Below are positions 51,289 to 59,452 of a DNA stretch of 64,000 nt, one piece after another (within the stretch, counting starts at the first letter, position 1; every line of letters starts with the position of its first letter). The stretch is taken from contig OMYT01000020.1 in NCBI GenBank assembly GCA_900315315.1, forward strand, positions 1-64,000. Reading direction: 5' to 3'. The position numbers and the translations under genes are program-made. This DNA is from an uncultured Eubacteriales bacterium. Lineage in GTDB: Bacteria > Bacillota > Clostridia > Christensenellales > Aristaeellaceae. The notes beneath the pieces are model-generated. The model was not told the DNA's origin and made no database searches. It saw only the letters and a list, made by a program, of their open reading frames with translations.

Positions 51289-52299
51289 TTACTTTACGAT
51301 CACGCCGTCTTCGTCCCACAGGTCATGCCAGGAATTGGCGCCCGGCCACAGGAACACCTGTCCCTTGATCAGGCGGCAGTTCTTGTCCACACCCTTGAGA
51401 ATCTCCATCTCAGCGTCCGTCAGCGGATCCTTCACCGTAGATTCCAGGTTGGAGACGTACTCGTTCTCATGAATGGAGAACGGAATCGGGATCTGGCCGC
51501 GCTGTACGGCCCACTTCAGGCAGATGACAGCGGGATGCACGCCATGAGCCTTCGCCACTTCCACCAGTTCCGGCACCTGGATGTCCGCGATGTCGTCGGG
51601 CGTCATATCCCGGTCGGGGCGGGTGGGGCTTCCGATGGGGCAGAAACCGATAGGCTGGATGCCGTGAGCCACCACGTAATCATATAATTCCGGTTGCTGG
51701 AAACAGGGATGCAGTTCCATCTCGATCACGGTGGGCTTGATCCGGCACAGCGGCAGGACCGCTTCCAGTTTCGGAATTGTCATGCTGCTCATGCCGATGT
51801 TCTTCGTCAGGCCCATGTCCACCAGGCGTTCCATCTGGCGCCAGGTGTTCATGAACTCTTCCACGGAGAAGGGCTTGCTGTCCGGATTCCGGCTGTCACC
51901 GTCGCAGCCCGGTGCATGATAGTTCGGGAAAGGCCAGTGGACAAAGTAGAAGTCCAGATAGTCCAGGCGCAGATCCTTCAGGGTCTTTGCGCAGGAAAGC
52001 AGGACGTCTCCCTGTCCGTGCATGTCGTTCCAGACCTTGGATGTGATGAAAAGTTCTTCGCGTTTCACAACGCCTTCCTTCATCGCATCCTCAAAGACCT
52101 TGCCGATCAGGTCCTCGTTACCGTACACGGAAGCGCAGTCAAACAGCCGGTAGCCGCTGCGGATCGCTCCTGCCACCGCATTGGATACCTGTTCGGGGGT
52201 GAAGCGGTCGCTGCCAAAGGTACCCATGCCCATGCACGGGATTTCCTGACCGTTGGACAGTTTCCGTTTCGGAACCAGTTTCGGATCAATGAATGCCAT
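51289..52299 (-). CDS. aldo/keto reductase
   Basis: A 336-residue NAD(P)H-dependent aldo-keto reductase. The catalytic tetrad is in place: Asp and Tyr in LFDCASVYGNE, Lys in ITSKVWND, His in FVHWPFPNY. The TIM-barrel NADPH end is seen in FCPIGSPTRPDRD and IPIPFSIHENE. It could reduce a sugar to a polyol, or oxidise the reverse way, in the module with the GatD-like dehydrogenase and kinase. The start follows AAGGAGG. Confidence 0.9.
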   Translation of the reverse strand: MAFIDPKLVPKRKLSNGQEIPCMGMGTFGSDRFTPEQVSNAVAGAIRSGYRLFDCASVYGNEDLIGKVFEDAMKEGVVKREELFITSKVWNDMHGQGDVLLSCAKTLKDLRLDYLDFYFVHWPFPNYHAPGCDGDSRNPDSKPFSVEEFMNTWRQMERLVDMGLTKNIGMSSMTIPKLEAVLPLCRIKPTVIEMELHPCFQQPELYDYVVAHGIQPIGFCPIGSPTRPDRDMTPDDIADIQVPELVEVAKAHGVHPAVICLKWAVQRGQIPIPFSIHENEYVSNLESTVKDPLTDAEMEILKGVDKNCRLIKGQVFLWPGANSWHDLWDEDGVIVK

Positions 52300-52330
52300 G
52301 TGCTTCTCCTCCTTGATATTTTTTGATTTT

Positions 52331-53383
52331 TTATTTCTCTTCGTTGATCAGCATAATCTTGCCGTGGACGTCCCGCGGATTTTTGTACAGGGCAAACGCT
52401 TCCGCTGCCTGACTGAGCGGGAACTTCCGGAAGATCATGGACGGATCGAATTTCAGCCGCCCGTCCGCAAAGCAATGGGCCGTCAGTTTCCATTCCTTTC
52501 CCGGGAACGGGGCGGAATAACTCATCCAACTGCCAGTCAGATAGAATTCTTTCCGGTTCATGTTTTCCCACTGGGCAGGAGTGAAGGTCAGGTCTGTATG
52601 AGGAGTTCCGATAAAGCACACCTTCGCCTTGTTCGCAGCCAGCTCGAAAGCCATCCGCATGGTAATCGGATTACCGGCAGTCTCCAGCACATTCTCGAAG
52701 CCTCTTCCGCTGGTCAGTGCCTTTGCTTCTTCCATGAAGCCTTCCTTCAGCGTATTCACCGTCTGATGGGCGCCCATCCGCTTTGCCAGTTCCAGCCGTC
52801 CGTCGTCGATGTCGAAGGCAACAATCTGCTTGGCCCCCAGGATCTTCGCCCACTGCAGGGTAAAGATGCCGATCGTGCCGCAGCCCAGGATCGCCACGGT
52901 CTCGCCGCCCCGGTACCGCATCTGCAGGAGTCCGTGGACCGCCACCGTGGACGGCTCAAACATCGCCGCCTGCTCATAGGGGATCGACGGATCGTATTTG
53001 ATCGCGTTCGCCGCCGGGATCACCACATATTCCGCGAAACTCCCCTGCTCCCGGCTGCCGATAAAGCTGTAATGCTTGCACAGGGAGAAGTTTCCCAACT
53101 GGCAGTCCTCGCACTTCATGCACGGCACCAGCGGCGCGCCGCTGACCGTATCCCCGACGCTGAGGTTTTCAACCCCTTCGCCGACTTCCACGATGTCGCC
53201 GCTGAATTCGTGTCCCAGCACCACCGGATAGAAGTGCGCGCCGTGATTCAGCACCCGGGGTACGTCGCTTCCGCAGATGCCCGTTGCCCGGATCCGCACC
53301 TTGACCGTCCCCGGCCTGCATACCGGCGTCTCCCAGTCTGCATAGCGGATATCTTCATTCCCGTAAAGTACTGCCGCTTTCAT
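52331..53383 (-). CDS. zinc-dependent dehydrogenase, galactitol-1-phosphate 5-dehydrogenase-like
   Basis: A 350-residue MDR-family dehydrogenase. The catalytic zinc site is seen in GICGSDVPRV and GHEFSGDIVEVGEG; the structural zinc cysteines are in PCMKCEDCQLGNFSLCKHY; the NAD-binding motif is ILGCGTIGI. The GSDVPRVLNHGAHFYPVVLGHEFSG segment resembles Firmicute GatD proteins. It would oxidise a polyol or polyol phosphate to a ketose. The start at 53383 is used because the frame extends upstream without support. It is 31 bp before the reductase gene. Confidence 0.88.
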   Translation of the reverse strand: MKAAVLYGNEDIRYADWETPVCRPGTVKVRIRATGICGSDVPRVLNHGAHFYPVVLGHEFSGDIVEVGEGVENLSVGDTVSGAPLVPCMKCEDCQLGNFSLCKHYSFIGSREQGSFAEYVVIPAANAIKYDPSIPYEQAAMFEPSTVAVHGLLQMRYRGGETVAILGCGTIGIFTLQWAKILGAKQIVAFDIDDGRLELAKRMGAHQTVNTLKEGFMEEAKALTSGRGFENVLETAGNPITMRMAFELAANKAKVCFIGTPHTDLTFTPAQWENMNRKEFYLTGSWMSYSAPFPGKEWKLTAHCFADGRLKFDPSMIFRKFPLSQAAEAFALYKNPRDVHGKIMLINEEK

Positions 53384-53423
53384 TTCTTTTCTGCCTTCTT
53401 TCAATTAAGCAAAAGTATTCTAC

Positions 53424-53527
53424 CCGAAGGGGGCTGGGGGGTTCGTCGCGCCCGGAAAACTGTCCGGTGGACAGTTTTCAGCAAAGAACGGGCGGCAGCC
53501 CAGGGCACTCGGAAAGCCCCCTTGTTT
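53424..53527 (-). repeat. extended gene-end structured element, copy 5
   Basis: The element begins CCGAAGGGGGC and ends TCGGAAAGCCCCCTTG, with about 60 bases inserted. The insertion holds an outer CGCGCCCG...CGGGCG stem and an inner 10-bp stem AAAACTGTCC (53456-53465) / GGACAGTTTT (53469-53478) with a GGT loop. It lies just behind the stop codon of the FGGY kinase. Its sister at 55.1 kb has the same frame but a different inner stem. Confidence 0.6.
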
Positions 53528-53529
53528 TC

Positions 53530-55005
53530 TTACTGCATCAGTTCTTCCAGCGCCGGATACAGCTTTCTGTAAATCTCGTACCCGCTGTCATAAACAGCTT
53601 TCATCTCCGCGTTTGGCGTGTAAGTCTTCTTCACACTCACCGTGCGTTCCGCGGCTTCCTCGAAGCTCTGATATACTCCGGTTCCGACACCGGCCAGGAT
53701 TGCCGCACCGAGGGTCGTAGCCGTATCGCTGGCCGGAACCTCAATCCCGCAGCCGGTCACGTCCGCCTTAATCTGCGTCCAGACCCGGCTGTTGGCGCTG
53801 CCGCCCATCGCCCGCAGGATACCTGCTTTCGCGCCGGCGGCCTCCGCCGTTTCCAGATTATGCCGCAGCGCATAGGCAACGCCTTCCATGCACGCCCGGA
53901 TCATCTGCCCCCGGGTCACGCCGAAGTTCAGGCCGAAGAACACGCCGCAGGCTTTCGGATTCCAGATCGGGCTGCGCTCCCCTGCCATATAGGGCAGGAA
54001 AGTCACACCGCCGCTCCCGGCCGGCGCCTGTTCCGCCAGTTCACTCATCTCCGCGAAACTGAGTTCCGGGCACATCGTCTCCCGCAGCCACTTCAGCGCC
54101 CCGCCTCCGCCGGTCGTCCCGCCCTGCAGCAGCCACTGCCCGGGCACTACATGGAAACTGAGTATCAGCCGGGGATCCGCGGCATACTGATCGATACAGA
54201 TGCTCATTCCGCCGGCCTGACCGCCCTGTTCCTGAGTCTGCCCGGGGCTGACCACGCCGGCGCCCAATGTGCCGCAGGCGGCGTCCAGTCCGCCGGCCAC
54301 GACCGGCGTTCCTTCCTTCAGTCCGGTCTGCTCCGCCGCTTCCTTCGTCAGCCGGCCGATGACCTGATGGCAGTTCACGATCTCCGGCAGAAGTTTCCGC
54401 GGGATCCCCAGCGCCTCACAGGCATCATCGTCCCAGCAGCCCTTCCGCATGTCAAAACATGCCAGTCCGTATCCCTGGGAAAGATCCTGCGTGATTTCGC
54501 CGGTCATCCGGTAAGCAATATAGCTGTTGGACTGCAGGATCTTTTCGGTCTTTTCGAACACTTCCGGCCGGTTTTTCCGGTACCAGAGAATCTTCGGCCA
54601 GGTATAACAGGGGGACACCGGATTCCCGTACAATCCGAAAAGTTTCTCCTCACCCAGGCGTTCCGCGGTCTCCCGGCAGATTGCTTCGCTCCGCGTATCT
54701 GTCCAGATCGGTGTCGGGCACAGAACGTTCCCGTTCCTGTCCAGCGCGATGGCAGACCAGCTTTGTCCGTCGATACCGATCCCCGCAATATCCGCCGGAT
54801 TGATGCCGCTCTCGCCGATCATCTCCCGGACGGCACGGCATATACCGTTCCACCAGTCTGCGGGATCCTGCTCCGCCCAACCCTTTTCGGGATAACTGAC
54901 AGGATACTCGCTGCCTCCCTGGGCGATTACTTTTCCGTCCGGATCAAAAATCGCCGTCTTGCAGGAAGAGGTCCCGATATCCACGCCAAGCAAATAAGTG
55001 CTCAT
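53530..55005 (-). CDS. xylulokinase-like FGGY sugar kinase
   Basis: A 491-residue FGGY kinase of the xylulokinase branch. Motifs are LLGVDIGTSSCK at the N-terminus, GIGIDGQSW, GGLDAACGTLGAGV and FLPYMAGERSPIWN, and AMGGSANS. It uses ATP to phosphorylate a ketose or polyol. The start at 55005 follows AAGGAG (9 nt); the upstream frame has no site. In its operon the substrate could be xylulose, tagatose or a hexitol, which the sequence does not settle. Confidence 0.88.
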   Translation of the reverse strand: MSTYLLGVDIGTSSCKTAIFDPDGKVIAQGGSEYPVSYPEKGWAEQDPADWWNGICRAVREMIGESGINPADIAGIGIDGQSWSAIALDRNGNVLCPTPIWTDTRSEAICRETAERLGEEKLFGLYGNPVSPCYTWPKILWYRKNRPEVFEKTEKILQSNSYIAYRMTGEITQDLSQGYGLACFDMRKGCWDDDACEALGIPRKLLPEIVNCHQVIGRLTKEAAEQTGLKEGTPVVAGGLDAACGTLGAGVVSPGQTQEQGGQAGGMSICIDQYAADPRLILSFHVVPGQWLLQGGTTGGGGALKWLRETMCPELSFAEMSELAEQAPAGSGGVTFLPYMAGERSPIWNPKACGVFFGLNFGVTRGQMIRACMEGVAYALRHNLETAEAAGAKAGILRAMGGSANSRVWTQIKADVTGCGIEVPASDTATTLGAAILAGVGTGVYQSFEEAAERTVSVKKTYTPNAEMKAVYDSGYEIYRKLYPALEELMQ

Positions 55006-55075
55006 CCTGCAATTCTCCTTCATCTGATCCAAACTCCGAATTGGTCTGCTTTCACGTAAGAATACAAACATGCCG

Positions 55076-55175
55076 CCGAAGGGGTTTAGGGGGTTCGGCG
55101 CGCCCGGAGAAAGAGCCAGTGGCTCTTTCTCAGCAGAGAACGGGCGGCAGCCCCGGAAGATCGGAAATCCCTTTA
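55076..55175 (-). repeat. extended gene-end structured element, copy 6
   Basis: CCGAAGGGG ... TCGGAAATCCCTTTA, with the insertion seen also in copy 5. The inner stem is GAGAAAGAGCC (55107-55117) / GGCTCTTTCTC (55121-55131), loop AGT: every pair differs from copy 5 yet pairing is kept. The last TTA is the stop codon of the aldolase. Confidence 0.6.
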
Positions 55176-56015
55176 TGTTGCCTTCCCGTCGCTGCCCAGC
55201 AGCCGGATCAGCTCCCGCACCCGATCCTCAACCGCCTTGCGCCCGACGGCCAGATATTTCTTCGGATCGAAGGCGTCCGGCTGTTCACTGATCGCCTTCT
55301 TGACGCCTGCCGTAAAGGCAATGCGCAGATCCGTCGCGTAGTTCACCTTGCAGATCCCGCGCCTGATGCATTCCCGGACCTGATCCTCCGGGACGCCTGA
55401 AGTCCCGTGAAGCACCAGCGGGATATCCACCTTGGCCCTTACCTCGCTCAGACGGTCCAGATCCAGCTTCGGCTCTCCCTTATATACCCCGTGAGCCGTT
55501 CCGATCGCTACCGCAAAGCTGCTGATCCCGGTCTTGCTGACGAAATCAGCTGCCTCATCCGGATCGGTATACTGAGGTTTCGCTTCCATTCCGTCTTCCT
55601 TGCCGCCCACGGTACCGAGTTCGGCCTCCACCGGCAACCCGCAGACCATCGCCACGACCCGGCGTGTAATCGTAACGTTTCCGTCAAAGGGCATTTTTGA
55701 GCCGTCAATCATCAGGGAAGTATAACCCTCCCTGGCGCATTCTTCCGCCAGTTCGTAACTGTTCCCGTGATCGAGATGAAGGGCGACCGGAACCTTCGCA
55801 TCCCGCGCCAGGCGGCTCACCACGCCGGCAAAGCATTTCGGTCCCGCGTACTTCAGCGTTCCGGGGGTAGTCTGGATGATCACAGGAGCTTTCTCGGCTT
55901 CCGCAGCAGCGACAATCGCCTGTGCCATTTCCAGGTTTTCGGCATTGAACGCACCGATGGCATAACCGCCGGCCTGCGCTTTTTTCAGCATTTCACCGGT
56001 TGTGACGAACGGCAT
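55173..56015 (-). CDS. class II fructose/tagatose-bisphosphate aldolase
   Basis: A 280-residue zinc class II aldolase of the GatY/KbaY/FBA family. Zinc ligands are in LHLDHG (His) and AIGTAHGVYKG, LHGTSG (His), with VEAELGTVGGKED containing the conserved acidic loop, and DGSKMPFDGN. It splits a ketohexose-1,6-bisphosphate to DHAP and glyceraldehyde-3-phosphate. Alone in the operon region, it would act after the PfkB kinase at 61.8 kb, which could make the bisphosphate. It has a consensus promoter with a 22-bp operator. Start follows AGAGGG. Confidence 0.9.
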   Translation of the reverse strand: MPFVTTGEMLKKAQAGGYAIGAFNAENLEMAQAIVAAAEAEKAPVIIQTTPGTLKYAGPKCFAGVVSRLARDAKVPVALHLDHGNSYELAEECAREGYTSLMIDGSKMPFDGNVTITRRVVAMVCGLPVEAELGTVGGKEDGMEAKPQYTDPDEAADFVSKTGISSFAVAIGTAHGVYKGEPKLDLDRLSEVRAKVDIPLVLHGTSGVPEDQVRECIRRGICKVNYATDLRIAFTAGVKKAISEQPDAFDPKKYLAVGRKAVEDRVRELIRLLGSDGKAT

Positions 56016-56033
56016 CTTTTATCCCTCTTTTCT

Positions 56034-56055
56034 AAAAGCGAATCGTTTCGCTTTT
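56034..56055 (-). promoter_or_regulatory. operator with 9-bp inverted arms
   Basis: AAAAGCGAA and TTCGCTTTT flank TCGT, a perfect inverted repeat just downstream of the promoter. A close match (CGAATCGTTTCGC) occurs at 61.6 kb. LacI-family binding is likely. Confidence 0.65.
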
Positions 56056-56060
56056 GCTTC

Positions 56061-56089
56061 ATTATAAAACCTGTTTCCTTTGATGTCAA
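56061..56089 (-). promoter_or_regulatory. consensus promoter of the aldolase gene
   Basis: TTGACA (56084-56089), 17-bp spacer, TATAAT (56061-56066): a perfect consensus match. Confidence 0.85.
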
Positions 56090-56105
56090 CAGGTTTATGT
56101 TTAGG

Positions 56106-56177
56106 CCCTGCGCCCGAAAGCAGGCGCAGGGTCATGGAAGTAATGGCGGACGAAGCCGTTAACCGCCTCCGTCCGCC
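56106..56177 (-). terminator. hairpins after the binding protein gene
   Basis: CCCTGCGCC (56106-56114) / GGCGCAGGG (56123-56131) and GGCGGACG (56145-56152) / CGTCCGCC (56170-56177). They follow the end of the minus-strand binding protein gene and may end its transcript. Confidence 0.5.
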
Positions 56178-56215
56178 GGAATCAGACCTTTTTCAGTCCT
56201 GAAGGGGAATTTTCA

Positions 56216-57262
56216 TTAGTCGTACAGGTTCTGAGCGATCTCTTCGCTGTCCATGTTCTCAGCGGTATACCACTGGCAGCCGGTGTCAACATCTTCAACG
56301 GCTTCGCCGGCGGCAGCCTTGACCAGCAGGTCAACCAGGGCAGCGCCCATGGCCACGGGAGCCTGAGTCACAGCGCCCAGGAAGACGCCGTCCTTCACGG
56401 CAGCCTTGATGACAGCGCCGGAGTCGAAGCCCACGCCGATGATCTGGCCTTCGCCGGTGCCCAGCTTCTGCAGGTTCTCGTTGGCGGTCACCATGGCCTC
56501 AGCGGAGTGCTGGTTGGAGCCGTACAGGGCGATCAGGTCAGCCTTGTTCAGCAGGTTCTGGCAGTCGATGGCGGACAGTTCCGCGGTCACCTGTGCGGGA
56601 ACCAGGGTCTCGATGATGATCTTCGCATCGTCCTTGGATTCGACCTTCGCGTCGTTGATGTAGCGCTCATTGCCTTCGAGCTTCAGGGTGTATCCTTCGG
56701 CAGCAGCCAGCTCGCCGATCTTGTCGATGAAGCCCAGGCCGCGGCTCACCACGGAGTCGGACACGGCGTCCTGCGCGGAGATACCGATACGGACAGCGCC
56801 GTCAGCGGCAGCAATGCGATCCTTGATCGCCTTCCAGGTCTCTTCGGCAGCCAGCGCGCCGGCGTTGTAGTTGTTGGTGGCGGCGTTCGCCTTGATGGCG
56901 CCTTCGGGAGCACCGGGCACGCCGGAGTCAAAACCGATGATCGGGATGCCCTTGGACTGAGCGTCCGCGATAGCATCCAGGCAGGTCTCGGTGGACAGGG
57001 CGGCCAGGCCGATCGCCTTGGGGCCTGCGTTGATGGCGGAGTTCAGCTGGCCCAGCTGCTCTTCGTATGCAGACTCGTTGGCCGGTCCGACGAAGTTGAT
57101 GGTCACGCCCAGCTCGGCAGCCTTCTCTTCAGCGCCCTTGAGCACAGCCTGCCAGTACTGATGCTGGAAGCCCTTGGAAACGATCTCGTAGTCAGCAGCC
57201 AGAGCGGCGGACGCGCCGATGACCAGTGTCAGTGCCAGGATCAGAGCCAATACCTTTTTCAT
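56216..57262 (-). CDS. ribose-type sugar-binding protein, second importer
   Basis: A 348-residue RbsB-like binding protein. The signal peptide MKKVLALILALTLVIGASAALA ends in an AxA site without a lipobox. Mature protein motifs are FQHQYWQAVLKGAEE, ALSTETCLDAIADAQSKGIPIIGFDSG and GFDSGAVIKAAVKDG, all typical of the type-1 fold that closes on a sugar. It feeds the two RbsC-type permeases and RbsA-type ATPase encoded next on the same strand but upstream in transcription order; it has its own promoter. The start follows AGGAGG. Confidence 0.92.
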   Translation of the reverse strand: MKKVLALILALTLVIGASAALAADYEIVSKGFQHQYWQAVLKGAEEKAAELGVTINFVGPANESAYEEQLGQLNSAINAGPKAIGLAALSTETCLDAIADAQSKGIPIIGFDSGVPGAPEGAIKANAATNNYNAGALAAEETWKAIKDRIAAADGAVRIGISAQDAVSDSVVSRGLGFIDKIGELAAAEGYTLKLEGNERYINDAKVESKDDAKIIIETLVPAQVTAELSAIDCQNLLNKADLIALYGSNQHSAEAMVTANENLQKLGTGEGQIIGVGFDSGAVIKAAVKDGVFLGAVTQAPVAMGAALVDLLVKAAAGEAVEDVDTGCQWYTAENMDSEEIAQNLYD

Positions 57263-57342
57263 GGGGATACCTCCTAAAAATGTTTTTATATGTATACCGC
57301 TCTCACCAGGACGGTATTCATAACCAATTAATTCAACAAAAC

Positions 57343-57386
57343 TGAAACGTTACGTTTATATTAGCATCACTTTTTTGCTTCGTCAA
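57343..57386 (-). promoter_or_regulatory. promoter with GAAACGTTACGTTT operator
   Basis: TTGACG (57381-57386), 17-bp spacer, TAATAT (57358-57363). GAAACGTTACGTTT overlaps the transcription start side. It drives the binding protein gene. Confidence 0.7.
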
Positions 57387-57440
57387 TGGGTAAATCAATA
57401 AATATATTACTATTTCTTTAACTTTTTCGGGAAAACGTTT

Positions 57441-58454
57441 TCACTTTCTCGCCGCTCGCTTGTTCTTCAGCACGTCGATGTAGATTGCCGCGATCAGTAC
57501 CAGGCCGGTGATAATCTGCTGCCAGTTCGCCTGCAGGCCGATGTAGGGCAGGCCGGTCTTCAGCAGGGACATCACAAACACGCCCAGCAGCGTCCCGATA
57601 ATGCTGCCGGAACCGCCTGTCATGGAGGTGCCGCCGATAATCGCCGCACCGATGGCATCCAATTCCAGGCCGGCTCCGGTGCCCGGCGCCACGGAAGAGG
57701 AGAAAGTCGCCGCATAGGCGATACCGGCCAGTCCGGCAAAGAAACCGGAAATGATGTAGGCCATCATCTGGTGCTTTACCACGTTCACACCGGAAAGGCG
57801 CGCCGCCTCCTTGTTGGAGCCGATGGCGATGATGTAGCGGCCGATCTTTGTCCGGTTCAGCACGATCGTCATCACAATCACGGCAATGATGACGATCCCG
57901 AAGCCGACCGGAATCAGCGTCCCCTTGTCAATGATCTTGAACAGGCTGCGGAACCAGCCGCCCTCGGAACTCCGGGAAGGCCAGGAAACCGCCAGGCCGC
58001 CGGTGATGATGGAGCCCAGGCCCCGGGTAATCAGCATCGAGCACAGCGTCGCGATGAACGGCGGCAGGTTCATGATGGAAACCATCACGCCGTTCAGCAC
58101 ACCGAAGCACAGGCCCAGAAGAATCGTCACAATCATGCCGACCCAGACCGGCGCGTTCAGCTGCTGAACCAGATAGCCTCCGGCCAGCGCGTAGCAGATC
58201 ATGCCGGTACCGACGGACAGGTCGTTACCGCCGGAAATCAGGCAGAACGTCACGCCGATGGCCATGAAGGTAATATAGTAGGAATAATCCAGAATACTGA
58301 CCAGTGTGGAATACTGGCGGAACGCGGGACTCATCAGGCAGAAGAAGACTGCCAGCAGGATCACCGCCAGCACAACGACGATCCGCTGGACGCCGATGGC
58401 CCTGACGATCGGATTGTTGGTAAAGGCATTGCCTTTTTTGCCGGTCTTTTCCAT
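57441..58454 (-). CDS. sugar ABC transporter permease, RbsC type (1)
   Basis: A 337-residue RbsC-like permease with about nine or ten transmembrane segments; the typical turns GSNKEAARLSGVNV and GGTSMTGGSGSI are present. It lies 14 bp after a second RbsC-type permease gene, so the importer probably has two different permeases, forming a heterodimer. The start follows AAAGGAGG. Confidence 0.92.
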   Translation of the reverse strand: MEKTGKKGNAFTNNPIVRAIGVQRIVVVLAVILLAVFFCLMSPAFRQYSTLVSILDYSYYITFMAIGVTFCLISGGNDLSVGTGMICYALAGGYLVQQLNAPVWVGMIVTILLGLCFGVLNGVMVSIMNLPPFIATLCSMLITRGLGSIITGGLAVSWPSRSSEGGWFRSLFKIIDKGTLIPVGFGIVIIAVIVMTIVLNRTKIGRYIIAIGSNKEAARLSGVNVVKHQMMAYIISGFFAGLAGIAYAATFSSSVAPGTGAGLELDAIGAAIIGGTSMTGGSGSIIGTLLGVFVMSLLKTGLPYIGLQANWQQIITGLVLIAAIYIDVLKNKRAARK

Positions 58455-58468
58455 CTCTTCTTCCTCCT

Positions 58469-59440
58469 TTACTTTCTGCGGGCTCTGGAGCGGATATCAG
58501 CAAACACGGCCAGCGCCACGATGATGCCGGTGATGATGTACTGATAGTCCGGACGGAAGCCCATCGCCTGAATGCCAACCCGCAGGAGCGAGATGATGAA
58601 TACGCCGATCACCGTGCCGCCGATGGAGGCAATACCGCCCGCCATGGAGGTACCGCCCATCACGCAGCTTGCGATGGCATTGTTATTGAATTCGTCTCCG
58701 AGGCCCGGCTGCACCTGGGTAATAACACCCACATAGGCAATCGCCGCGATACCGGCCAGGATTCCGCAGATCATATAGGCCACCGCTTCCCATTTCCGGG
58801 TATCCACGCCGGAGAGGCGAACCGCTTCCCGGTTGGACCCGATACAGAGAATATAGCGGCCGATCCGCGTTCGGTTCAGGATGATCGCACAGATAATCGC
58901 GATAATAATCAGGAGGATCAGTCCTGTCGGTATATCATTCCAGCTGATCAGGTTTTTGTACCAGCTGTTCGGATCCCCGGCCTTGGGCCAGTTGGAATTC
59001 TGCACGTGGGTAAACACGCTGCCGATGCCCTTGGCCAGCATCATCGAGGCCATCGATGAGATGAATGACGGCAGTCCCATGTAGGAAACCAGAATGCCGT
59101 TGAAGATGCCGAAAATGCAGCCGACTACGACACACATGATCAGCGCCAGCCACAGCGGCCACCCGAAAGTCACCAGCAGGCGGCCGGCAATCAGGCCCGA
59201 GCACACCATCACCGGCCCGATCGAAAAGTCGATGCCGCCGGTGGCAATCACGAAGGTAACGCCCAGGGCCAGGAAGCCCAGGTAATCCACCATGTTCAGC
59301 ACGTTCATCAGGTCGCTCTGACCGAGTATGCGCCCGCTGCCCAGGCAGAAGAGCAGGTACATCAGGATCAGCACGCCCACCAGGATAATCCGGTTAAAGC
59401 CCAGCTTTTTGATGATGGGTTTGTTCTTAAAATTCTCCAT
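58469..59440 (-). CDS. sugar ABC transporter permease, RbsC type (2)
   Basis: A 323-residue RbsC-like permease. The same turns are seen in variant form: GSNREAVRLSGVDT and GGTSMAGGIASI. It lacks part of the N-terminal extension found in the first copy. Two distinct RbsC proteins in one operon is the same plan as in some erythritol and autoinducer-2 importers. The start follows AGGAGGAG. Confidence 0.92.
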   Translation of the reverse strand: MENFKNKPIIKKLGFNRIILVGVLILMYLLFCLGSGRILGQSDLMNVLNMVDYLGFLALGVTFVIATGGIDFSIGPVMVCSGLIAGRLLVTFGWPLWLALIMCVVVGCIFGIFNGILVSYMGLPSFISSMASMMLAKGIGSVFTHVQNSNWPKAGDPNSWYKNLISWNDIPTGLILLIIIAIICAIILNRTRIGRYILCIGSNREAVRLSGVDTRKWEAVAYMICGILAGIAAIAYVGVITQVQPGLGDEFNNNAIASCVMGGTSMAGGIASIGGTVIGVFIISLLRVGIQAMGFRPDYQYIITGIIVALAVFADIRSRARRK

Positions 59441-59452
59441 GCTCTCCTCCTG

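Noticed and set aside
4181-55175. Gene-end repeats as a CRISPR array or plain terminators
   Set aside because: Copies are single or at most tandem pairs, far apart, with no regular spacers; in the sense direction of the genes there is no U-run after the stem.
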